DNA of 64,000 nt. Origin: Deltaproteobacteria bacterium. Its GTDB lineage: Bacteria > Myxococcota > Myxococcia > Myxococcales > SZAS-1. The stretch lies in NCBI GenBank assembly GCA_018266075.1, contig JAFEBB010000008.1, positions 99,133 through 163,132 of the forward strand, in the 5' to 3' direction. Positions 18,486 to 25,951 of the stretch are shown piece after piece (position 1 is the first letter of the stretch; each line of letters opens with the position of its first letter). The position numbers were made by a program, and so were the translations under genes. The notes under the pieces were generated by a model. That model did no database searches. It was given only the letters and a program-made list of their open reading frames with translations, and was not told the DNA's origin.

Positions 18486-19607
18486 GTGCGACGCGCTCTC
18501 GTCATCCTCATCGCCCTGGCCGCACCCTGGACGGCTCACGCCTACGACCTGGAGCAGGCCTCGGACGGCGCGCCGGTCCGATGGGCCAGCGGCTTCACGC
18601 TCTACGTGGATGCGAGCTCGCGAAACGTCTCCGCGAGCGACGTGATGGCAGCGGCCACAGCAGCCGGTGCGCAGTGGTCGAAGGCCGCAGCGGTTGACGT
18701 GGAGGTCCAGTCGGAGCCGCAGCATGGCGAGCCCGGCTACGACCCCGAGCACGCCGAGGGAAACCGGAGCGAGGTCATCTTCGTGGAGAGCGACTGGGAG
18801 TACGACATGGACGTGGCGGCCACCACGCTGGTCACCACCGACACCGTGACCCACCAGATCGTGGACGCGGACATCCTGGTGAACGAGGACCAGAACCGCT
18901 TCGACGTCCTCCCCGCCAACTCGAAGCCCGGGTACGGCCTGGAGCTCGACCTCCAGGGCTGCCTCACCCACGAGCTCGGGCACGCGCTCGGTCTGGCGCA
19001 CAGCGCGGGCCACGCCGAGGCGACCATGTTTGCGGGTACGGAGGTCGGCGAGATCAGCAAGCGGGAGCTGGCGCCAGACGACGTGGACGGCGTTCAGTTC
19101 CTCTACGGCACGCCGGGGTCGCCCAAGACGCCCTGCGCGGCGGGCTGCACCGCGGGGCTGGGTCCCGATGGCGTCGCGTCCCTCCTCGCCGCGCTCTCGG
19201 CGCTCGCGAGCGCCCGCCGCCGTCGCCGCGCGCGCATGCTCGCTTGCGGTTTGGTGTTCGCTGGATTGACCCTCGCGGTGGCGGCGACGGCCTGGGCCGA
19301 CGAGGGCTCACGTTCCCCGCGCCCGGCGGAGAACGTGGAGAAGGTGCTCGCGGGCCAGGTCACCCACACCGTGTCCAGGTGGCAGGGCGGGCGCATCTAC
19401 ACCGACGTCGAGGTCGAGGTGGCGACCTGCTCCTCTGGCTCGTGCGATTCCGTGGAGACCTATCGCGTGCCCGGCGGGACGGTGGGTCGGCTCCAGCAGC
19501 AGCTCGGCGACGTCCACGTGCCCGCGCCCGGTGAGGATGTGCAGGTCTCCCTGGCGCGAGCGCGCGACGGTCACCTCCGGCCGCTCGTCGCGGCGTCGCA
19601 CCGCTGA
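18486..19607 (+). CDS. Matrixin metalloprotease with internal MYXO-CTERM-like segment and a second exported domain
   Basis: The 373-residue protein begins at GTG 18486 behind GGAGG. A signal peptide (ending AHA, residue 19) precedes a matrixin domain with the zinc motif HELGHALGLAH (162-172). A met-turn candidate ATMF follows at 179-182. Residues 217-248 run CAAGC, then a hydrophobic helix, then RRRRR, which is a MYXO-CTERM-like surface-anchoring tail. It is internal: a second hydrophobic segment ending ATAWA (about 251-271) follows and looks like a second signal peptide. A 100-residue beta-rich domain comes last (RIYTDVEVEVATC, VPGGTVGRL). An in-frame ATG at 19236 could start the second part separately. 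Confidence 0.82.
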   Translation: MRRALVILIALAAPWTAHAYDLEQASDGAPVRWASGFTLYVDASSRNVSASDVMAAATAAGAQWSKAAAVDVEVQSEPQHGEPGYDPEHAEGNRSEVIFVESDWEYDMDVAATTLVTTDTVTHQIVDADILVNEDQNRFDVLPANSKPGYGLELDLQGCLTHELGHALGLAHSAGHAEATMFAGTEVGEISKRELAPDDVDGVQFLYGTPGSPKTPCAAGCTAGLGPDGVASLLAALSALASARRRRRARMLACGLVFAGLTLAVAATAWADEGSRSPRPAENVEKVLAGQVTHTVSRWQGGRIYTDVEVEVATCSSGSCDSVETYRVPGGTVGRLQQQLGDVHVPAPGEDVQVSLARARDGHLRPLVAASHR

Positions 19608-19851
19608 AGACGAAGCACTTCACGCTGTCACTGCGGCGGGCTCGAGCGACCCTCGGGTCCGCTGCGCGTTTTTCTCCGTTCGGTCGCAGGGCCCGCGAGG
19701 ACGCGGCGACCCCCTGGGTCGACGCGGACCCGCTCCGCATCGGAACGCGTTGCGGTGTGGCCGAGGAAGAACGCGGCGTTGTCAGCGATCGCGGGCGAAA
19801 CGCGCGGCGGCACCGCCTTTGCTCTGGAGCAGGTCATCCCAGGAGGAACCC

Positions 19852-20445
19852 ATGAACGACGCTCCCGAGCAGCTCCCGGCCGCGAACACCGAACCGGAGA
19901 AAGAGCAGTCCTGCCGCTCCATCCTCATCGTCGACGACGAGGAGTTCGTGCGGAACGCCCTCCGGCGCGCCCTGCGCAGGGAGGGCTACCAGCTCCACTT
20001 CGCCGACGGCCCGGAGGCGGGCCTGGAGCTGCTCAAGCAGACCCCCGTCGACCTGGTGATGAGCGACCAGATGATGCCCGGCATGACCGGCACCGAGTTC
20101 CTGAGCCTGGTGCGCGACCGCTGCCCGGACACGGTGCGCATCCTCCTCACCGGCCACGCCGACATGGACGTCGCCATCAAGGCCATCAACCACGGCGAGA
20201 TCTACCGCTTCCTCTCCAAGCCCTGGGACGACCTCGAGCTCAAGCTCACCCTGTACCTGGCCTTCGAGCGGCTCGCCCTGGAGCGGCAGAACCGCCGCCT
20301 GCTCTTCCAGCTCCGGCGGCAGCAGATCTTCCTGGGCGCCCTGGAGCGCGAGCACCCCGGCATCCTCCAGGTGGTGCGCGACGAGAGGGGAGCGATCGTC
20401 CTCTCGGAAGACGAGCTCTCCAAGGCCACCGCCGCAGCCATCTGA
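19852..20445 (+). CDS. Response regulator with short helical C-terminus
   Basis: The 197-residue protein is a receiver (about 22-140) with D72 in LVMSDQMMPGMTG and a lysine in FLSKPWDD. The SKPWDDLEL ending is typical of receivers that feed HD-GYP or kinase modules. Here it is followed only by a 50-residue amphipathic helix (QNRRLLFQLRRQQIFL) and a short beta-like end, with no known output domain. The ATG has AGGAGG seven bases upstream. The kinase gene starts 20 bases downstream, so the pair is an operon and the kinase is the probable partner. Confidence 0.9.
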   Translation: MNDAPEQLPAANTEPEKEQSCRSILIVDDEEFVRNALRRALRREGYQLHFADGPEAGLELLKQTPVDLVMSDQMMPGMTGTEFLSLVRDRCPDTVRILLTGHADMDVAIKAINHGEIYRFLSKPWDDLELKLTLYLAFERLALERQNRRLLFQLRRQQIFLGALEREHPGILQVVRDERGAIVLSEDELSKATAAAI

Positions 20446-20465
20446 GTGGATGAGGGTCCACATTC

Positions 20466-22487
20466 ATGACCGCCGAGCGCCTCCCCGTTCTCCTCGCCGA
20501 CGGTCCCCGCCTGCGGGCCAGCGCCGCGCGGCCGCTGCTGGATGCGGCCGGCTTCTTGAGTCGGCCCTTTCGCGGCGAGCGGCAAGGGCCCGCGCTCATC
20601 CTGGTCGACCCCGAACGCCACGACGCCCGCGCGCTCCTCGAGGCCCCCGAGGCCGAATCGCAGCTCCGGGCAGTGGCCTTGCCCGAGGACTCTCGGCTCC
20701 TGCAGCGCTGCCTCGACCAAGCCGCACAGGGGCTGGGCCAACCCGACCTGGCGCAGGCGGCGCAGATCACCGCCATCGTGAGCGAGCTCTCGGGGCTGGC
20801 CGACCTGAATGCGGTGCTGCGGCTGGTGACCGTCCGCGCGCGGCAGCTCGTCGACGCCGAAGGGGCCACGGTCTTCCTCGTCGACTACGACCAGGGCGAG
20901 CTGGTGGTCCGCGCCGCCGAGGGCGGGACCGGCGTGCAGCTGGTGGAGACCCGCAGCAGCCTGGGGCAGGGGATCGCGGGCTCGGTGGTGCAGAGCCTCC
21001 GCCCGCTCCTGGTGAATGCGCCCGCCGAGGATCCGCGCTTCGACGCCACCAACGATCGGCGCACCGGCTTCGTGACCCGCAACCTGGCAGCGGTGCCCAT
21101 CTTCTGGCACGGGCGCCTCGTGGGCGTGTTGGAGGCGGTGAACCGCAACGGCGGCCCCTTCAGCGAAGCCGACCTGCGCGCGCTGGTCACCCTGGCACAG
21201 CACGTGGGCATCGCCGTGAACCACACCCGCGCCGCCGAAGCCCTGGTGGCCACCGCCTGGGCGGCGCGGCAGCGCTCGCAGGATCTGGAGACCCTGGTGC
21301 GGGAGCGGACCGATGTCCTCACCCGCGCCAAGAGGGAGTGGGAGCAGACCTTCGACGCCATCGCCGAGCCGATGGCGGTGATGGACGGCTTCGTCATTCG
21401 CCGCGCCAACAAGGCCTACGCGCGGCGGGCGGGGCTTCTCATCAATGAGGTCCCGGGCCGCACCTGCTATCGCCTCCTGGGGCGGACGGCGCCGTGCCCG
21501 AACTGCCCGCTTGCGCGGACCCCGCCAGGCACCAACGGCGAGGTAGAGCTCCACTCCGGGCGATTGGAGGCGATCTCCGGCTTCGCCCTCGCCGACGGCG
21601 GCACGATCGCGCACTACCGCGACGTCACCTTGGAGCGCGCGCTCGAGGCCAAGCTCCGCGCTGTCGATCGCCTGGCCGCGGTGGGTCAGCTCGCCGCCGG
21701 CGCGGCGCACGAGATCAACAACCCGGTGGGCTTCGTCTCCTCGAACTTGGTGACGCTGAGCAGCTACCTCACCGATCTCGCGGGCGTGGCCAACCGTGCG
21801 GCGCTGGCCGGAAGGCTGGCCGCGGTCGGCGACCTCAAGGGCGCGGCGGCGCTCTTCGTTTCCGACGAGGTGGACGTGGACATCGAAGAGACGGTCACCG
21901 AGGTCATGGCCCTGGTGACGGAGAGCCGCTCTGGGCTGGAGCGGGTGACCAACATCGTCCGGGCGCTGAAGGAGCTGGCCAAACAGGAGGTCCAGACCGC
22001 GCCCGAGCGGGTGTCGGTCTCCACCCTCGTGGACACCGTGCGCCGGCAGCTCGCGCCCCTGCACCCCAAGGTGCGCGCGAGCTGGCGCCACCGGACCGAC
22101 GTGCCCGTGGTCTGCCAGCCCCTCCATGTGGAGCGGGCGCTGGCCGCAGTGGTGAAGAACGCGCTCCAGGCCGCCCAGCAGGGCGGCGGGAACGTGGAGC
22201 TCTCCGTGGAGGCCATGGGGAGCGAGGTGCGCGTCACCGTGGCCGACGACGGCCCGGGCATCCCCGATTCCATTCGGATGAAGGTCTTCGAGCCCTTCTT
22301 CACCACCCGCGGTGTAGGCGGCGGCGTGGGCCTGGGCCTCACGGCGGCCTACGGGATCGTGGCCCGCCATGGAGGCCGCATCGAGCTCGTGCCCCGGCAG
22401 GGTGGCGGCACCCTCGCGGTGATCGTGTTCCCCGCGGCCGCGAACGCTCCGGAGAGCGCTCTGGGCCTCGACGAGTCCGCGGCTTGA
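20466..22487 (+). CDS. GAF-PAS histidine kinase with Cys-cluster PAS
   Basis: The 673-residue soluble protein begins with about 95 residues resembling a degenerate receiver. A GAF domain follows (about 100-260), then a coiled coil and a PAS domain (about 292-395). The PAS carries three cysteines, C334, C344 and C347 (CPNC), a layout that could hold a metal or serve as a redox sensor. The kinase core has H415 in AAGAAHEINNPVGF, KNALQAAQ as N box, DDGPGIP, and GGGVGLGLTAAYGIV as a variant G2 box. It lies 20 bases after the response regulator gene and probably forms a two-component pair with it. Confidence 0.92.
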   Translation: MTAERLPVLLADGPRLRASAARPLLDAAGFLSRPFRGERQGPALILVDPERHDARALLEAPEAESQLRAVALPEDSRLLQRCLDQAAQGLGQPDLAQAAQITAIVSELSGLADLNAVLRLVTVRARQLVDAEGATVFLVDYDQGELVVRAAEGGTGVQLVETRSSLGQGIAGSVVQSLRPLLVNAPAEDPRFDATNDRRTGFVTRNLAAVPIFWHGRLVGVLEAVNRNGGPFSEADLRALVTLAQHVGIAVNHTRAAEALVATAWAARQRSQDLETLVRERTDVLTRAKREWEQTFDAIAEPMAVMDGFVIRRANKAYARRAGLLINEVPGRTCYRLLGRTAPCPNCPLARTPPGTNGEVELHSGRLEAISGFALADGGTIAHYRDVTLERALEAKLRAVDRLAAVGQLAAGAAHEINNPVGFVSSNLVTLSSYLTDLAGVANRAALAGRLAAVGDLKGAAALFVSDEVDVDIEETVTEVMALVTESRSGLERVTNIVRALKELAKQEVQTAPERVSVSTLVDTVRRQLAPLHPKVRASWRHRTDVPVVCQPLHVERALAAVVKNALQAAQQGGGNVELSVEAMGSEVRVTVADDGPGIPDSIRMKVFEPFFTTRGVGGGVGLGLTAAYGIVARHGGRIELVPRQGGGTLAVIVFPAAANAPESALGLDESAA

Positions 22488-22616
22488 GCCTCGCCCGGCG
22501 GGTGAACGCGCGCCGGTGGGTGAATTAGCACCCGGCTCGCCTCCGCCTCCCAGCCCTGCAACCGCGCGAGTTCTCGCGGAGTGGGCGTTGGCATCCCGAA
22601 TGCTCTGAGGCCGGGC

Positions 22617-23612
22617 ATGGAACACTTCGAGCCCACGCCCTCCGACGACACGGTCGTCCTCGCCGCGCGCAGGTCGAGCCCCAGCGTGCCCCGGCCGCGA
22701 ACGCGCGCGTCGGGCTCGTGGCGGGGGATCCAGTTCGCCCGGGTCACGCTGCCCGACGCCACCATGCAGGACGTGCAGATCGAGCGCCGTGGCCAGGGGC
22801 CGCTGATGGCCACGCTCATCGACGCCGAGTGCCGCATCAAGCCGCTCGTGCAGCTCGACTTCAGCGAGGGCGCCACGCCCCGCGTGACCTGGGCGCCCGA
22901 CCGGGAGGTGTCCCTGGCCGACTCGCTGGAGATCGTGGCCAAGGTCTGCGCCGCGCTGGCGCAGGCCGCGGCCGGCGTCGCCGTCCAGGAGTCTGCCGCG
23001 TCGTCGAACCCGCTGGCTCCGCCCCCGACCGACGACGCACTCGAGGAGGAGCTCGCGCGCGCGCTGCCCTCGCGGAGGTTCGGGCTGGCGCTGCTGGGCA
23101 TCGTCGTGGGGTCGGCCGGTCTCCTGGCCGCCTTCGCCGGTTGCCTCGGCCGCCACGAGGCGCACGGCGCTTTCGAAGGAGGAGCGCCCAATGCCGTGGC
23201 CACGCCGGTCGCCGCCACGGTCGTCGAGCCGCGAGTCGCCGCGGCGGCAGCGGCAGTTCCGGCGAGCGAGCTGGAGCGGGTCGCGCCCGTGCCCGCGGCG
23301 AGCAGCAGCCCCGCGGTCGCCGGCCGCGATTCGGTCAAGCCCGCGCACCGGGGCCACCACCTCATCGCGCGCTCGGAACGGCGCCACGTGAAGGGGCTCG
23401 CCCCGAACACCGGGCTGGTCGCGTTGCGCACCAAGGCGGGCCTCGAGGTCTCGCTGGACGGGCTCTGGGTGGGCATGACGCCCGTGCGCGCCATTCCCCT
23501 CGCCGAGGGGGGCCACGTGCTGGAGCTGCGCCAGAGCCCCAAGGTCACCCAGGTCCTCGACCTGGAGGTCACCGCTGGTGATGAGGTCACCCTCTTCCTC
23601 GAGCTCGAGTAG
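22617..23612 (+). CDS. Membrane-anchored PEGA-domain protein
   Basis: The 331-residue protein has a cytoplasmic N-terminal region of about 130 residues with a possible beta domain (QFARVTLPDATMQDVQIE). One membrane helix lies near 154-177 (FGLALLGIVVGSAG). An Ala/Val/Pro-rich periplasmic linker leads to a C-terminal PEGA domain (VSLDGLWVGMTPVRAIPLAEGGHVLEL), a surface-type beta repeat common in myxobacteria. The ATG at 22617 has GAGG six bases upstream; a GTG at 22581 is an alternative. Its stop is 3 bases before the OmpA-type gene, so they form an operon at the envelope. Confidence 0.82.
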   Translation: MEHFEPTPSDDTVVLAARRSSPSVPRPRTRASGSWRGIQFARVTLPDATMQDVQIERRGQGPLMATLIDAECRIKPLVQLDFSEGATPRVTWAPDREVSLADSLEIVAKVCAALAQAAAGVAVQESAASSNPLAPPPTDDALEEELARALPSRRFGLALLGIVVGSAGLLAAFAGCLGRHEAHGAFEGGAPNAVATPVAATVVEPRVAAAAAAVPASELERVAPVPAASSSPAVAGRDSVKPAHRGHHLIARSERRHVKGLAPNTGLVALRTKAGLEVSLDGLWVGMTPVRAIPLAEGGHVLELRQSPKVTQVLDLEVTAGDEVTLFLELE

Positions 23613-23615
23613 CCC

Positions 23616-25784
23616 ATGCGAACCCTCGAACCCGATCCCTGCAACCCGAGCATCCTCCTCGTGGCCCTCATCTTCGCGGTCCTGACGACGTGCGGCTGTG
23701 GCGTCGCCGCCGATGAGCCGGTCGCAGGCGCTCCCAGCGAGCGCGCCCAGAGCGCGCTGGATGGCGACGGCGGCGCCGATGGAGGCACGGAGCCGCAGGA
23801 CGTTGCCCTCGCGCTGGATGGCGGCTGCACGGTGATCGTGGTGGCCGAGGACGGCGGGGCGACCCGCCCGATCGTCCCGGCGAGCGACGATCAGGAGCTC
23901 TCGGGCAGCGGCTGCAGCAGCGCCGGTGGACGGAGCTCAGTCCCCTTCGAGCTCCTGCTCCTGGCGGGCACCTGGACGCTGCTCCGTCGGCGCCGCGCAG
24001 CGTCGACGCTCGCGCTCGTGCTCGGCGTGCTGGCGCTGGGGGCGCGGGCAGAGGCGGCGAGCACGTCGACCGCGGGCTTCGCCCTCGACCGCTTTGAGGC
24101 CGCGGAGCGCGGGAGCCACTGGTTCGCGGCCGATGATCTCGACCTCCAGGGCGAGCTGCGACCGACGCTCGGGTTCACGGCGGACTTCGCCGACGCGCCG
24201 CTCGTCATCCGCTCCCTGAAGACGGGCGCGACGGAGCCCCTCGTGGCGTCGCAGCTCACCACCCAGCTCGGGGCCAGCTTCGTCCTCGCCGATCGCGTGC
24301 GCTTCGGGTTGACCATGCCCGTGGTGCTCGACTCCCAGGTTGGCGCCGGGTCCCTGGGCGGCTACCCGTACGCGCCTGCGAGCGGCGTGGCCCCGGGCGA
24401 CATGCGCGTGGCGGCCGACGTGCGCCTCCTCGGACGCGCCAACGGCCCGCTCGCGCTCGCCCTGGGTGCGCGGCTCTACGCTGCGACCGGCAGCACCGCC
24501 GCATTCGCGAGCGACGGCCGCTCCCGCGCGGGGCTGCGCGCTGCGGTGGCGGGGGCCCTGGGCCATTTCCACTACGCGCTCGCGCTGGAAGGCGTCGCCC
24601 GGCCCAGCGACCCCACCGCGACCGTGCCCCTGGGGAGCGGCGCGAACCTCGCTGCGGCGGTGGGCTGGCAGAGCGCGGGTGGTCGCGTGCGCATCGGGCC
24701 GGAGCTCATCGCTGCGCTCGACCGCTCCGCCAGCGCACTCGTGCCCAGCGCGCCGGGTGCGAGCGCGGAGGCGCTCCTCGGCGCGCATGTGCAGGTGGGC
24801 CCGGTGCTGCTCGGGCTCGGCGCAGGACCCGGTCTGTCCCAGGGCGTGGGCACGCCGCGCTGGCGCGGGCTGGTCTCCTTCGACTGGTCGCCGCCGCCCG
24901 AGCAGAAGCGGTCCATCGACACGGACGGCGACGGCATCGTCGACGCGCGCGACGCGTGCCCCGAGGTCGCGGGCGAGCCCGACCCCAACCCCGCGCGCAA
25001 TGGCTGTCCGCACCCGCCGCCCGACCGCGATGGCGACGGCATCCCCGACGCCCAGGACGCCTGCCCCGACCAGCCCGGCCCCGCCACCACCGACGCGGCG
25101 CGGAACGGCTGCCCCGTGCCCCCGGCGGATCGCGACCACGATGGCATTCCCGACGCCGAGGATGCGTGCCCCGACGTGTCCGGTCTGGTGAGCGGCGACC
25201 CGGCCCGCAACGGCTGTCCGCCGCCGGATCGCGACGGCGATGGCGTGCCCGATGCACAGGACGAATGCCCGGATACCCCCGGGAACCCGGAGCTCGGCGG
25301 CTGCCCCGGCTCCGATCGCGACGGCGACGGCGTCCCTGATCGCCTCGACAACTGCCCGGCGGAAGCGGGGCCGGCGTCGAACCAGGGCTGTCCCGAGAGC
25401 CAGCCGCAGATCGTGGCCATCACGCGCCAGAGACTGGTGATGCGCTCGTCCATCACCTTCGCCGGGAGCTCGGCGCGGCTGGAGTCGCAGAGCGAGGCCG
25501 TGCTCGACCAGGTGGCCCGGGTGCTCAAGAATCACCCCGAGATCGTGGCGGTGACGGTGGAGGGCCACGCCGACGTGCATCCGCTCGCCGACGCGAACTT
25601 GAAGCTCTCGGTGGCTCGGGCCCAAGCGGTCATTCACTACCTGGCTGCGCACGGCGTGGCCCACGGCCGGCTCCAGGCGCGCGGCTACGGCTCCACCCAG
25701 CCGCTCGTCGACCGCGACGGCTCGGCGGAGGCCCAGGCGCAGAACAGCCGGATCGAGCTCCGCTTCTTTGCCGTGATGCGCTGA
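23616..25784 (+). CDS. OmpA-family protein with thrombospondin type 3 repeats and internal MYXO-CTERM-like segment
   Basis: The 722-residue protein starts with a signal-like segment (LLVALIFAVLTTCGC) and about 70 mostly disordered residues. GSGC (C100) is then followed by a hydrophobic stretch and RRRR (124-127), a MYXO-CTERM-like unit. At once a second signal peptide follows (STLALVLGVLALGARAEA, about 130-147). A beta-barrel-like domain (about 150-430) comes next, then five calcium-binding thrombospondin type 3 repeats (DTDGDGIVD, DRDGDGIPD and similar, 432-575). A C-terminal OmpA-like peptidoglycan-binding domain (VEGHADVHPLAD, NSRIELRF) ends the protein. The second half is a normal outer-membrane OmpA protein; the first half is unusual. 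Confidence 0.88.
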   Translation: MRTLEPDPCNPSILLVALIFAVLTTCGCGVAADEPVAGAPSERAQSALDGDGGADGGTEPQDVALALDGGCTVIVVAEDGGATRPIVPASDDQELSGSGCSSAGGRSSVPFELLLLAGTWTLLRRRRAASTLALVLGVLALGARAEAASTSTAGFALDRFEAAERGSHWFAADDLDLQGELRPTLGFTADFADAPLVIRSLKTGATEPLVASQLTTQLGASFVLADRVRFGLTMPVVLDSQVGAGSLGGYPYAPASGVAPGDMRVAADVRLLGRANGPLALALGARLYAATGSTAAFASDGRSRAGLRAAVAGALGHFHYALALEGVARPSDPTATVPLGSGANLAAAVGWQSAGGRVRIGPELIAALDRSASALVPSAPGASAEALLGAHVQVGPVLLGLGAGPGLSQGVGTPRWRGLVSFDWSPPPEQKRSIDTDGDGIVDARDACPEVAGEPDPNPARNGCPHPPPDRDGDGIPDAQDACPDQPGPATTDAARNGCPVPPADRDHDGIPDAEDACPDVSGLVSGDPARNGCPPPDRDGDGVPDAQDECPDTPGNPELGGCPGSDRDGDGVPDRLDNCPAEAGPASNQGCPESQPQIVAITRQRLVMRSSITFAGSSARLESQSEAVLDQVARVLKNHPEIVAVTVEGHADVHPLADANLKLSVARAQAVIHYLAAHGVAHGRLQARGYGSTQPLVDRDGSAEAQAQNSRIELRFFAVMR

Positions 25785-25922
25785 CTGGGTGTGGCGTGAC
25801 CCAGGATCTGTATGGCGACCCAGGTGGTCCGGATCGAGGGCGGGAAGGGTGGATTTCAGATTCCGGAGTGTTTGGCACCGGTTGTCCAGCGGTGCGCGGC
25901 TCGCAAGCCAAATGAAGATTTC

Positions 25923-25937
25923 TGGCACGCGTTGAGC
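25923..25937 (+). promoter_or_regulatory. Candidate sigma-54 promoter
   Basis: TGGCACG at 25923-25929 matches the -24 consensus fully and GAGC at 25934-25937 keeps the essential GC of the -12 element at the right distance. Two bases of the usual TTGC differ. A transcript starting about 12 bases later would favour the ATG at 25964 over the GTG at 25952 as start of the following kinase gene. This is a pattern match only. Confidence 0.3.
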
Positions 25938-25951
25938 ATTCGGAGGGCTGC

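Noticed and set aside
20202..23516. Very long open frames opposite real genes (for example on the minus strand at 20202-23516, 25856-29734 and 54726-58001)
   Set aside because: They run antisense to clear kinases and che genes, are rich in Arg/His/Gly, and are the known by-product of high third-position GC. No domain motif is visible in them.
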